Source: Trissonchulus latispiculum
Lineage: Eukaryota; Nematoda; Enoplea; Enoplida; Ironidae
Direction: 5' to 3'
Length of the DNA stretch: 64,000 nucleotides
NCBI GenBank assembly: GCA_030248195.1
Contig: JASAND010005507.1
Location: 1-64,000 of the forward strand
The position numbers and the translations under genes were made by a program. Each line of letters opens with the position of its first letter. Position 1 is the stretch's first letter. Positions 1 through 11,500 of this stretch are shown here, piece after piece. The notes below the pieces were generated by a model. That model saw only the letters and a program-made list of their open reading frames with translations, had not been told where the DNA came from and made no database searches.

Positions 1-548
1 GGGTCACGGCGTTTGAACTTAAGTCTCCGGTGTAAAATTTCATTTTCAACATAATAATCTGAAGAAGTTTTACGTATTGCATACGCCTCCACAGGATCCT
101 TCGGTAGAGTTCTGTCCTGTAGAAATTTCAACATATTTGCTGTAAAAGTGTCCGACTGTAAGGCTTGTTTCCAGATTTCGATTCCGGCCTCGGATGCCAG
201 TGGATCCTCAGGGCCCTCATATTCATCCTCCATGTTCGTAATTGCAAATTAGAATTCTGGGATTTTAGGGTGGTCCGCAAAGGAACCAGGTATTTCAGGA
301 GGATTTCGAGACAGTGCATCCGGAGCACCATTTGTGACACCCGGGCGCTGAATTACCCGAAACCGAAAAGAACGTAGGAAGGCCCTCCACCGGGCTATTC
401 GGCCAAGGGCAGTTTTCGGTACCACTTGGTCACCCAGCATATACTCAAGTGCTTTATGATCGGTTATAACGTCAAATTCGTACAAAATCAAATAATGTTG
501 AAAATATGAAATTCCAAAAAAAATAGCCAGGGCTTCTAACTCAGTCAC
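1..548 (-). pseudogene. gypsy pol: RNase H C-terminal part and pre-integrase linker, with in-frame stop
   Basis: The frame from 548 to 252 encodes the second half of RNase H (MTELEALAI, ITDHKALEYML, then RWRAFLRSF and DALSR), typical of gypsy elements. A TAA at 249-251 interrupts it. The same frame then stays open to the left edge and encodes an acidic linker and a segment of the type that precedes the integrase zinc finger (LPKDPVEAYAIRK, then a tail ending LKFKRR). The RNase H half is one base out of frame with the RT frame that ends at 562. The shift lies around 552-570, beside A-rich sequence. So pol carries at least one frameshift and one nonsense codon here. Integrase is off the window. 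Confidence 0.85.
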
Positions 549-561
549 ATGATAGTTCTTT

Positions 562-2763
562 TCAGCTTTTCAGTTGCGCCCGGGCGGCATATGCAACCGG
601 ATGAAATTTACCTTGTTCATCGGTTTGCTGGAGGACGGCTGCAATACCTAAAAAGCTGGCATCCGTGGCCAAGGTGAACCGCTTCGAAAAGTCCGGGTAC
701 ACCAGTACAGGAGCCGTAATCAACTTTTCTTTTAGGATTTCAAAAGCCGCTTGACAAGCACTAGACCAAATGAATTCTGCATCCTTTTTGAGTAAAGAGT
801 TTAGGGGGTGTGCAATTTTGGAAAAATTCGGAACAAATCGCCTGTAATACCCCGCTAAACCCAGAAAACTTTGGACATCTTTCACAGTTTGTGGAACAGA
901 AAAATCCTTGACGACACGAATTTTCTCCGGATCCGTGGAGATCCCGGAGGCAGACAGAACATGACCCAAAAAGGGCATAGAAGACTTTGCAAATTCGCAA
1001 TTCGATAATTTTAGGATGACGCGCTCTCTCGAACAACGTAGAAAAATTTCAAGAAGTTTATCCAAATGATCAAATTCAGAGGCACTAGATATTAAAATAT
1101 CGTCAATATAAACCGTGAACCCTTCCATTATGCGATCTATAATGCGTTGAAAGGTTGACGGAGCATTGCATAGTCCGAACGGCATGACCTTGAACTCATA
1201 CAGCCCGGAGTGGGTGATAAAGGCGGTTTTCTCCCGGTTCGGAGGATAGATAGGAATTTGATGAAACCCAGAGGCCAAATCTAATTTAGAAAAGATGGAA
1301 TGGCCCAAAATTGCCTCGAAAAGTCCATGAATATAGGGAATAGGGTAGCAATCCTTTTTCGTGATTGCATTTAATTTCCGACAATCGACACATAACCTCC
1401 AGTCCCCATCCTTTTTGGCGACCAAAATAATGGGAGAAGCCCAGGGGCTCCTGGAGGGCTGTATGAGACCCTGTTCCAACCATGCAGCAAGTTTTTCATC
1501 TATGATTTGCCTTTGTGCAGGGTTAACTTTGTACGCCCGCGCCTTTATGGGGCGTTTTCCGGGTTCGATTTCAATGTAATGGTAGTCGATTTCAGTTTTA
1601 CCACAGCCTCCGGCTGCATCCCAAATATTTGGAAAATTCAAAATCATGAGTTTCAACCTGCGCTGATTCCTACGCGTCAGGCAACAGTCAGCAAGTTTGA
1701 TTTTTTCAAACAAGAGAGCGCGTCGTTCTGCTTCCGCAAAAGCAGGAGAATTTACAATTTCAACCAAATCATTGGAGGCGCCCCCTTCCTCCAAAGAGGT
1801 TGCCTCCTCAGAAGAAAGATTTTTCTGAGTTGACATTTCTAGTAATTGTTGGCGTGTTATATACGTATACCCGGGCTCACCCGGATGTACTTGCCTTGTG
1901 AATTTGACCGGGACCCACGGCCCAGGTTCAAGAGCTTCACACTCCTCTTCCCCCACTAGATCCTCCGAAGACGCAGGACCAGTGGACTCTCCGCTGGCTT
2001 GCCCGGACAACAGCCCAGACACACCAGGGAGTTCCCCAGGAGAGTCACCCGGACAACAGCCCAGACTACCTCCCCCGGAAGAAACGTCCTCCTGCGACTT
2101 AGGGGAATCTTCAACCCAGTATTGGAGCTGATCAGAAAACCCCACTGAAACTAACGGAAAAGGCCTTTTCAAGTCTTCAGGTAAAGGTGCTAATTGTTCT
2201 GAAGGAATTAAAGAAGGTTTTAAAACAATTGTCTGGCATGATGAGGGGGAGGCTACCCCCTCTTTTGAAATTTTTTGAGGTTCTGGGGGAGTGGACAATG
2301 CCTTTGCTAGGGTGGTATTTTCTTTCACAACTTCTAACTCCAAATTTTCTTCCTCTAGGGGGTGGCCTACCCCCTCTTTTGAAAAAATATTTGAGTCCAT
2401 GTTTTCTTCGTGGCATTGAAACACAATTTGCTGATCGTCTTGAGCCTTTTGCTGTAGATATGGGTCGAATGGAGAACCTTCCTTGAGTGGAGGGTCCCCC
2501 ATACGTGCATCAACAGCAAAAAGCAAATCGCGTGCAAATTCGTCTAAATGAACTTGGGCTGGAGTAAAGATGTTAAGATCGCCCAAAACAGGTTCCCGGG
2601 CGGAATAATCCCGCACAGGAGTAACCGACCCAAGTATTGTGGCCTGCGGAATTGTAATGGGAGATGGAGTAGGATTTACCATTAGAAGTTCGAAGAAATT
2701 TTCCAAAATTTGAACCACCCCAGCATAAGGTAAAATTTTGTGTTCAGACAATAAAGATTCCAT
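562..2763 (-). pseudogene. gypsy pol: reverse transcriptase and start of RNase H
   Basis: An open frame of 733 codons. The first ~370 residues are low-complexity and proline/glutamate-rich, without a domain I recognise. The reverse transcriptase follows, with KKDGDWRLCVDCRKLN, FSKLDLASGFHQI, MPFGLCNAPSTFQR and the catalytic YIDD at about 1096-1107, then FLGLAGYYRRFVPNF of the connection region and ATDASFLGIAAVLQQ of RNase H. These are the hallmark RT/RNase H motifs of Ty3/gypsy elements. The frame stops at 562 because of a one-base shift; RNase H continues in the next frame at 548. The 5' end overlaps the protease frame by about 80 bases, so the protein was probably made as part of a Gag-Pol polyprotein rather than from its own ATG. 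Confidence 0.92.
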
Positions 2764-3530
2764 GGGGTCGAAAAAGCACAGTGGTCCCCGAACAGCGGAG
2801 GAGGTTCGAGCTTGCGCCCAGACCTCCGAGGTGGGGGAACTACTACATCCACTGCCATCACTGCCGGAGTTTCATCACACCAATTTGCTAAAAATTCGGC
2901 CCGGATGTCGACCGCAGAAAGTAGGGGATGGCGGATGCCTTGCATGTTAACCTCATTTGAAGAAAATAACAAGTCCCACTGGAACATTTTCATAAAGTCA
3001 GTGCCAATTAACATATCACGATAGAATTCGGGTGCCATATGAAAAGACCAACCATATTCTTTGCACCCTACTGTAAAAATAACAAAAACTTTGGCTGAAA
3101 TTTTTAGGGGGGCGTTATTTGAAGTGACGGCAGTGATGGGGTCAGGGTGATCAAAACGAACCTCCGCCCCACTGGCCAAGATCCTCTGTACTGTTCGGGG
3201 ACTAATGATAGAAATCGACGCCCCGGAATCTATAATCGCCAAAATTCTTGCGGCGCCAGATGTTACCAGAATAGCGGGCATATTGTCCGCTGCCGCGAGT
3301 ACCTGTTCGGATTCAATTCCCGCAGAGGCCCCCGGAGTCACTGCTACGGAAGCTAAATGGCCTGAAACAAGATTTTCTTTATCCCGTGCGGGATCAGTAG
3401 CGGTGGGTTGCTCCGTCTCTGTGGCCACTGAGACACTCTGTGTCTGTACTGGCTGGGAAGGGGGCATACCCCCAAGAACCGGAGAAAACCCCGCGGCCCA
3501 GGTAGAAGGTGGATGTTTTTCAACAAACAT
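2682..3530 (-). pseudogene. gypsy aspartic protease region
   Basis: A 282-codon frame with a retroviral-type aspartic protease signature: IDSGASISIIS at roughly 3205-3235, with catalytic Asp in DSG, and a second conserved block MLIGTDFM about 100 residues later. The flanks are a Ser/Thr/Pro-rich N-terminal linker and a C-terminal tail that overlaps the RT frame. In gypsy elements this protease cuts the Gag-Pol polyprotein. The frame differs from the gag frame, and the region in between (3531-4117) is degenerate. Confidence 0.88.
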
Positions 3531-3676
3531 AATCGAGTCGTATTCCTACTGATTGGGGCATAAACGTTTCAACAAAAGTGCCATTTCACGCATTTGGTTA
3601 GATAAAGCATAGTGATATTCCTGCATAAAACTATACGTATCTCGATGAATTGCCTGTAAATGGGTCAAATTATGAA

Positions 3677-3762
3677 CTACTTTTGAAAAAAAACACTTGA
3701 CAGTTGGGCTTCTGACATAGACAAATCAAGATGTCGAGAATCAAGTTCGGTGGTGTGTGTGT

Positions 3763-3804
<42 letters not shown>

Positions 3805-4300
3805 GATTGTGGGGGGGGGGAAAGCGCCTCCGGACTAGACTGGAGGGGCCCCTCCCCCCACGGAGCAGGGCCGCCACCTGGCCGGTCTGAGACCATCGAA
3901 ACATGAAACTGACCTAACATCTGATTTGCCTGTTGCAAAGTGACTCCGGTGGAAGGGGAAGCTGACCCACAAGAGGTCCGTCCCGAATCCGACGCAGGTA
4001 CAAAATTTTGAGACAACTCCGGAATACCAGCATTTGCCATGACAATGCGCTGATATGGAGTATTGTGGGAAGTAGTTTGAAAATTTTGAACCGGGGCAGG
4101 GGGTGCCTGTTGACGGCTAGAAGAAAACAGGGGTTGAGGAGTGGAAGATGGAGCAGAATATTGGGATGATTGGGGAGTGGGCTGGACGGGGGCATACTGA
4201 GTATGCGGAGGAGGTGGGGTATAATTTACGGGTTGGTAATATTGTTGTTGATTTGTCTGTCCTTGATAGTGGGGGGTAAGGCGTTCGATTATACAAAACG
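3677..4300 (-). pseudogene. gypsy gag C-terminal/linker segment, Pro/Gln-rich, frame-disrupted
   Basis: Open frames here encode a Gln/Pro/Tyr-rich linker downstream of the zinc knuckle. The gag frame and this frame overlap between 4117 and about 4300, so a shift moved the coding frame near 4255. Further down, the frame runs into a proline homopolymer encoded by the poly-G/poly-C run at 3763-3803 and then shifts again. It joins gag to the protease part. I see no catalytic motif in it. Confidence 0.6.
3763..3803. repeat. 41-base G homopolymer preceded by (GT)n
   Basis: A GT dinucleotide stretch runs into an uninterrupted run of 41 G; a second 10-base G run follows at about 3811. It falls inside the gag-protease linker, where it reads as poly-proline on the minus strand. 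Length is likely polymorphic or a sequencing estimate. Confidence 0.95.
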
Positions 4301-6927
4301 TGATCAACTCGTTCCGGAAGAGGGCGAGGTCTGTAGTCAGGAGGGGCTTTTGAGGGGTATCTTTCCCAACATTTTTCGGGAGGGTGTCCCCGCTTTTTAC
4401 AATATCTACAGGGGGCGGAAAATTTCTTACGTTTTTCCTCGTCCCACTTGGCCAGGGCTTCTTGGATGTGTTGTTCAAACCAATCCTTCATCTCTCGGAA
4501 CCCAAGGCGGGAGGCAGCGACTTCTAAGTTTGCCTGAAAAGTAGAATCTGAAGTTTTCTGATTCTGAGGCCGATTGTCGGAACCTCCTTCTTCAACATAG
4601 TAAATAGGCAAATCATACGATAGGGTGTCGCCCTCCGGAGCCCTGGCTTCGCGAGACTCCAGACGGTCAATGATGCGACGCACATCTTGCATGGTTGGGC
4701 GTTCACTCTGGTAGAGGGAGGCCAGTGCAAGGGCGAACTTGTCGTGGACTCCGGCAAAAAGTTGTTGAACACATTGTTCTTCCCTTTCCTCCTGGGTATC
4801 CCACAGGTCGAGGGCCATAGCCTGCAGTTCAGAAATATAATGACTAACTGATTCATTATGGAGTTGTTTTCGGTGAGCAAAAGCAGAAAATCTATCACGT
4901 AAAGAAAGTTGAGGTTTTGGAAACTGAGATTTTATCAATTCAAGAAAGCCGGTATAAGACTCCACGACCTGTGGGCCACAACGGGAGGCGAAAATTTGAG
5001 CTTTTCCGGAGAGTTTATTCCAGAGAAGACGCCCCCACTGAGCCTCCGGGACCGCATGAACCGCCACGGCCGATTCGAATTGAGGAAGCCAATCCTCAAA
5101 ATAAGCATATTTCGGATCGTAACGAGGGACTTCCCGTAGGACTTCAAGATAATACCGAAAAAGGCTAGTGTCGAATTTAGGGACAGAAATGTCCGTTGGT
5201 TGCATGGTCTCAGGGGCGGGGTGACGAGAATTTTTCGGCGTTTTTGATTTTTTTCCCACGGTATGCACCGTATGAGAGCTGTGGTTGGAAAAAGATGAGG
5301 GGGTAGGAGGGGTACCCGGAGGAGCAGGAGAAAGTGATGGTTGAAGATGTGGCGGTATGTACGTACATACCTGCTGCGAATTAGAAACCGGCGGAAGCGT
5401 GGTAGGCGCCGAATTTTGGGGGGGGTTGCCCCCCGGAGGTTCCTGTCCAGCAGGGAGGGGCACCGCGTCCTTGCCCTCCCATAAGGAAGACACAGACGAG
5501 TGTAGCCCCCGCTGCTGGGAGGTCTCACTAGGGGTAGGGGGGCGGTTTTGGGATACGTAGTCAGTCGCACAGGCATGAGAGGCAACCATGTCTGCCATAT
5601 AGTATGGGTTGTCAGGGGCCTGTTGAGGTACGTATGGCGGTACCCGAAGAGGTGGAAGATTTGGTTGGGACCCTTCCCACAAATGATTTCTGTCCAGTTC
5701 CGCAATGACCGGATTCTGAAGAACCTGCTGTTCTAAGCGATCGTGTTGAAAATTTGCGGGTGTACGTATAAAATATTGCCCCTCCGGAAACTGTTCGTTG
5801 GGGGGCTGATAGCGACGCTGAGGAACTTGCTGCTGGTGCGAGTCAGGGGCTGCAAGTTGAGCACCCTCATACAAATGTTGTCCATAGGAGCGGGGGAGAA
5901 TCGGAAAATATTTGGGGTCCTGATCATTTACGCGACCCCGCTGAGTTAGGCGACTTGGGGAGGCCAGAGGAGGATTTTGAGTACTGGGATGGGGAACTGG
6001 CAAAGGAGGAGGTGGAGGGGGCTGTGTATGATGTAATTGTGGCGCAGAGGGACCCCCGGCACAGACCGGAGTACGGTGTACCGAAATATGAGAAGGAGCC
6101 TTAGCCCGATCTGGTTGGCGGTTCCCATATTGGTCACGGGGAATGACATGCCCCCCCAAGTGAGACAGTTGCGGGGCTTGAGAATTTGCCGGCGGTACGT
6201 ACGTATTGTTCTGAAAGTCTGCCACCAAGGCCGCCGGAATACTATATGGAATTTGGGTGTTGGGCAAGTAATTGGGTTCTGGGGGGTGATGCCCCCCACC
6301 AAAATTCTGCTCCATATAGGATGCGGGGGTGTTATGGCTTGAACCGCCCCCTTCTGACAAAAAACCCGAATTTTGACTATTCGCAGAATTATAGACAGAC
6401 CCATTTTCTGAACGAGCAACATTTTCCCCGAAATTTTGCTGAAAATTTGAACCATTCGGGGGTAAAGGGGTCCCGTTTTCAGCCCGCCGAGAAAGTGTCC
6501 CGACAACTTCGGACGAAAACGAAGCATTTTGCCCAAAATTTTGTGAAAAATTTGGATCCATGGGAGGGGGGCAGGAACCGTTTCCGACCTGCCGGGAGAG
6601 TGTCCCGACAACATCGGGCGGACCCTGAGGAGACCGGAGAGAATACGTACGTTGGGGGGGAGGAGCCGTAGCCCCACCTTGGGAAGTTTGGGAGGAATGA
6701 GAATTTGGGGGAAAGGGTGAATTTTGAATTTGTTGGGAAAGGGAGGGTCCCTCTCCGGCTTGCCCGGACAACAGCCCAGACACACCATTAGGGGCCGCCC
6801 CATTTCCCAAAATATTAGAAGGTGAAGATAAATTTTGAGATTGTTGGGGAGGAGGGTGTCCCTCTCCGGCTTGCCCGGACAACGGCCCAGACACACCATT
6901 AGGGGCTACCCCATTTTGCAACCCCAT
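4117..6927 (-). pseudogene. gypsy gag: capsid and CCHC nucleocapsid
   Basis: A 936-codon frame. The N-terminal ~550 residues are low-complexity (Pro, Gln, Asn, Ser) and hold short internal repeats: GVSGLLSGQAGEG-like twice and VVGTLSR-like twice. A retrotransposon Gag capsid fold follows, with PKYAYFEDWLPQFESAV, LLWNKLSGKAQ, and SLRDRFSAFAHRKQ then SVSHYISELQAMALDLWD. A single zinc knuckle with C-x2-C-x4-H-x4-C spacing (CRYCKKRGHPPEKC) lies at about 4369-4410. Gag packages element RNA in virus-like particles. The N-terminal low-complexity region is unusually long for gypsy gag, and the true start is uncertain because the leader is frameshifted. Confidence 0.85.
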
Positions 6928-7371
6928 AGCAGCAAGAACACTTTGAGTACTCTGAACGACATCAAAACGAGGCGAAATAAAATTATCAAAATCCCGACGA
7001 AAATTTGAATTTTCAGAATTTTGGTCCCCTAGATTTTTAGGGGAGGGGGTAGGTAATTTACCCGCCCCTAAATTACCCGGATTTTCGTTCGGGAGGGAAG
7101 CAAACTGAGAAACAATCTGAGAAGGGCCGGAAATTGGTCCCCCAACACCTGTACCGAGGCTTCTCTCCGATCCCTAGTTGATTCTTCCCCAAAATTTTGC
7201 CCCACCGGTTCCCCACCTGCTGGAGAACCCCAAGTATTCATCAGGGCCCCCGAAAAATTTATGTCCCCCCGAGACATTTCTCCCAAGGACCGTCCCCTAG
7301 AGACAGAATGACTGCGTCGATTCCTGGGTGGGGTCGGGGGACGAACAGCACCACGAAAAATTGGGGGGTGG

Positions 7372-7570
7372 GGGGTTCAGAATTTCGTAGGTGTGGAGTT
7401 TCAGCATTTTGGGGGTGGGGAGATTCAGAATTTCGTAGGTGTAGATTTTCAGAATTTTGGGGGTGGGGAGGTTCAGAATTTTGTAGGTGTGGAATTTCAA
7501 AATTTTGGGGGTGGGGGATTCAGAATTTTGTAGGTGTGGAATTTCAAAATTTTGGGGGTGGGGAGGTCCA
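7372..7570. repeat. about 50-bp tandem repeat, four copies, in gag leader
   Basis: The phrases CAGAATTTCGTAGGTGT and TTTTGGGGGTGGGGA alternate four times with a period near 50 bp and a few substitutions between units. The repeat lies between the gag leader and the long gag frame and probably explains some of the frame disruption there. Confidence 0.8.
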
Positions 7571-7773
7571 GAAAAGTGAACCCCCGAACGTCGCGGCACA
7601 ACTGGGGAAGAAACTACAACTTGTGGAGGTGGGGGAGGGGGTGGATTTGAACTATAAGGGGGGGGTCGGATTTTGTAAATTTTGGGGGGAGGCAATCCCC
7701 CCGTTCCCCCCCATGCTGTCGCCCCCCCAAGTTTGCAGGAGACTTTTGGAAAAAATGGCGGTTCAGAAAACTA

Positions 7774-7893
7774 TCCGTAACTTCCGGCGCCTGCGAATTT
7801 GGGGGTAACTGAAAAAAGACGAACTGTTTCGTCACGAAGTCTTTTTAAGTAGCGAGTAAGCGGGCGAGACGAATCTGTCGACGAGTTTGACAT
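7774..7893 (-). pseudogene. gypsy gag leader peptide, frame broken
   Basis: From the ATG at 7891-7893, 30 bp after the LTR, a short frame encodes a basic segment (RPLTRYLKRLRDETVRLF) and ends at a TAG near 7772. A neighbouring frame is open from about 7835 to 7614. The first ATG after the primer-binding site is the expected gag start, so this is most likely the true N-terminus, separated from the main gag frame by frameshifts. Confidence 0.5.
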
Positions 7894-7908
7894 GCTACTC
7901 TCCTGAAG

Positions 7909-7920
7909 AAACGGTCGCCA
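7909..7920 (-). promoter_or_regulatory. primer-binding site of the gypsy element
   Basis: On the minus strand, two bases (AC) after the LTR end, the sequence TGGCGACCGTTT starts with TGG, the complement of a tRNA 3' CCA. Reverse transcription would start here from a tRNA ending ...CGGTCGCCA. Confidence 0.8.
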
Positions 7921-7922
7921 GT

Positions 7923-8411
7923 TGTAAAGGTATTTGTTGTTGCCAGTGAACAAATAATTTATATTAAATGAAGAGTTGCTAGGTTCGTGAGTGTGCGCAT
8001 GTCAAGCTCGTAATCTCGTCCCTAAACTCGCTAATTTCCCTAAACGACTACAGCAGGCGCCGGCAGTCCAAATTCGGTACTGTGAGTTTACTGGGTTTTG
8101 ACACAAAAAATACGGTTGACAAAATAGAGAAAACATAAATTTTACAGTTCGAAATAATCAAGCACTTCCATAACTACTCAATATACAAAACAAAATTCAC
8201 TTGACAAAAATAAACGAAAAGGGGATAACCCACACCCAACTTAGGAGGAAACGGAATCCCCCGACCAAAGAACTTACGGAGGAAAGGAATTCCCAGCAAC
8301 GTAGAGATGAGAGCCCGAGCGCAACCACTCCGTGTGAAAATTCTGACAAGACTGAATTTGCGCTACTTTTAATGGCGGACACGACTTAGCTAAGGAACCG
8401 AGGTTCCTACA
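7923..8411 (-). repeat. 5' LTR of the gypsy element
   Basis: On the minus strand it begins TGTAGG (8411) and ends TTTACA (7923), the usual TG...CA ends, and is followed directly by the primer-binding site. Length is 489 bp. The other LTR is outside the window, so identity between LTRs (element age) cannot be read. Boundaries are inferred from the TG/CA ends and the binding site. Confidence 0.75.
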
Positions 8412-8515
8412 CAGAAGGACAATTTTTCATTTATCGTTCATAAAGATAACACTTCATTTTCTTCATTTTAGATAATTTCAAATAGAAATCAAAGGAAATA
8501 TCAGAAAATAGTTCA
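8412..8515. other. short unassigned spacer
   Basis: AT-rich sequence between the LTR and the tandem array. I see no gene or repeat in it. Confidence 0.6.
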
Positions 8516-11500
8516 CACCGTCAAAGTCGAGTAAAGCTGAAATTTTCTCCAAACTGTCACTTCTAAAAATGGTCGCAGCTGTTGCGATTTTTGTAGCAGC
8601 AAAATAAGACCTAGCCCAAATAAATCTACGAGACAGCCTCTATAAATTGGATCGAGTGTTATTTCTGCAGGCATTTTGAAGCCAGTTCTAGAAAGCTCCC
8701 AATTAAATACCCAAACATGGTACAGTTTTGGCCAAACTTTCGCATCTATGTTAAGGCTGTAGAGACAAAAGGTCAGAAAATAGTTTAGAGAGATTCTTTC
8801 AGGATGTTGCAGACGTGTGTTGGATAAAAAGGCACAGGAGATCTGGCATTGACTGGACTAGTATTTTTTGCACTGACCATAACATATCCATTTTTACCTC
8901 GTTACAGATTTGTAACGTTATGCGGGAAAGGGTTAACTAAACATTTGAATTTTTGTATCCTGGACTTAATATTGCTCCGAATCTGTTTTTCCAGCCATTT
9001 TCAGCAAGAAAATGAGATCTGACACCAAACTATTCAAGAATTCGAAATTCCAGATTTTGCTAGTTAACCCTTTCCCGCATGAGGGTTCGCAAATTCAGCG
9101 GTGCCAAATGACCGACTTTACTGTTTTGGCTGCCATTTTTTGCTGAAAGCACCTAGAGAGACAGGACCCCACCAATCGATAGAGAATTAATTCCTCTTCA
9201 TTTTATATGTAAGCATTGAAGGGTCTCCGATGCACCCAGAGAAAGTTAGAAGCCGTCAAAGTCGAGTAAAGTTGAAATTTTCTCCAAACTGTCACTTCTG
9301 AAAATGGACAAAACTGGTCGCAGCTGTTGCGATTTTTGTAGCAGCAAAATAAGACCTAGCCCAAATAAATCTACGAGACAGCCTCTATAAATTGGATCGA
9401 GTGTTATTTCTGCAGGCATTTTGAAGCCAGTTCTAGAAAGCTCCCAACTAAATACCCAAACATGGTACAGTTTTGGCCAAACTTTCGCATCTATGTTAAG
9501 GCTGTAGAGACAAAAGGTCAGAAAATAGTTTAGAGAGATTCTTTCAGGATGTTGCAGACGTGTGTTGGATAAAAAGGCACAGGAGATCTGGCATTGACTG
9601 GACTAGTATTTTTTGCACTGACCATAACATATCCATTTTTACCTCGTTACAGATTTGTAACGTTATGCGGGAAAGGGTTAACTAAACATTTGAATTTTTG
9701 TATCCTGGACTTAATATTGCTCCGAATCTGTTTTTCCAGCCATTTTCAGCAAGAAAATGAGATCTGACACCAAACTATTCAAGAATTCGAAATTCCAGAT
9801 TTTGCTAGTTAACCCTTTCCCGCATGAGGGTTCGCAAATTCAGCGGTGCCAAATGACCGACTTTACTGTTTTGGCTGCCATTTTTTGCTGAAAGCACCTA
9901 GAGAGACAGGACCCCACCAATCGATAGAGAATTAATTCCTCTTCATTTTATATGTAAGCATTGAAGGGTCTCCGATGCACCCAGAGAAAGTTAGAAGCCG
10001 TCAAAGTCGAGTAAAGTTGAAATTTTCTCCAAACTGTCACTTCTGAAAATGGACAAAACTGGTCGCAGCTGTTGCGATTTTTGTAGCAGCAAAATAAGAC
10101 CTAGCCCAAATAAATCTACGAGACAGCCTCTATAAATTGGATCGAGTGTTATTTCTGCAGGCATTTTGAAGCCAGTTCTAGAAAGCTCCCAACTAAATAC
10201 CCAAACATGGTACAGTTTTGGCCAAACTTTCGCATCTATGTTAAGGCTGTAGAGACAAAAGGTCAGAAAATAGTTTAGAGAGATTCTTTCAGGATGTTGC
10301 AGACGTGTGTTGGATAAAAAGGCACAGGAGATCTGGCATTGACTGGACTAGTATTTTTTGCACTGACCATAACATATCCATTTTTACCTCGTTACAGATT
10401 TGTAACGTTATGCGGGAAAGGGTTAACTAAACATTTGAATTTTTGTATCCTGGACTTAATATTGCTCCGAATCTGTTTTTCCAGCCATTTTCAGCAAGAA
10501 AATGAGATCTGACACCAAACTATTCAAGAATTCGAAATTCCAGATTTTGCTAGTTAACCCTTTCCCGCATGAGGGTTCGCAAATTCAGCGGTGCCAAATG
10601 ACCGACTTTACTGTTTTGGCTGCCATTTTTTGCTGAAAGCACCTAGAGAGACAGGACCCCACCAATCGATAGAGAATTAATTCCTCTTCATTTTATATGT
10701 AAGCATTGAAGGGTCTCCGATGCACCCAGAGAAAGTTAGAAGCCGTCAAAGTCGAGTAAAGTTGAAATTTTCTCCAAACTGTCACTTCTGAAAATGGACA
10801 AAACTGGTCGCAGCTGTTGCGATTTTTGTAGCAGCAAAATAAGACCTAGCCCAAATAAATCTACGAGACAGCCTCTATAAATTGGATCGAGTGTTATTTC
10901 TGCAGGCATTTTGAAGCCAGTTCTAGAAAGCTCCCAACTAAATACCCAAACATGGTACAGTTTTGGCCAAACTTTCGCATCTATGTTAAGGCTGTAGAGA
11001 CAAAAGGTCAGAAAATAGTTTAGAGAGATTCTTTCAGGATGTTGCAGACGTGTGTTGGATAAAAAGGCACAGGAGATCTGGCATTGACTGGACTAGTATT
11101 TTTTGCACTGACCATAACATATCCATTTTTACCTCGTTACAGATTTGTAACGTTATGCGGGAAAGGGTTAACTAAACATTTGAATTTTTGTATCCTGGAC
11201 TTAATATTGCTCCGAATCTGTTTTTCCAGCCATTTTCAGCAAGAAAATGAGATCTGACACCAAACTATTCAAGAATTCGAAATTCCAGATTTTGCTAGTT
11301 AACCCTTTCCCGCATGAGGGTTCGCAAATTCAGCGGTGCCAAATGACCGACTTTACTGTTTTGGCTGCCATTTTTTGCTGAAAGCACCTAGAGAGACAGG
11401 ACCCCACCAATCGATAGAGAATTAATTCCTCTTCATTTTATATGTAAGCATTGAAGGGTCTCCGATGCACCCAGAGAAAGTTAGAAGCCGTCAAAGTCGA

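Larger units (their letters stand above)
1..8411 (-). mobile_element. Ty3/gypsy-type LTR retrotransposon, 5' part, decayed
   Basis: Reading leftward on the minus strand the order is LTR, primer-binding site, gag with a CCHC knuckle, protease (DSGAS), reverse transcriptase (YIDD) and RNase H. Reverse transcriptase before RNase H with no integrase in between is the Ty3/gypsy gene order; integrase and the 3' LTR must lie left of base 1. The element is not intact: the gag leader, the gag-to-protease linker and the RT-to-RNase H junction change frame, and there is an in-frame stop at 249-251. A 41-base G run sits in the linker. It is a genomic relic or an inactive copy. Element identity is well supported; age and family within gypsy cannot be judged without the integrase. 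Confidence 0.93.

Noticed and set aside
249..562. Separate small gene from 249 to 548
   Set aside because: It is the C-terminal half of gypsy RNase H in a shifted frame, not an independent gene.
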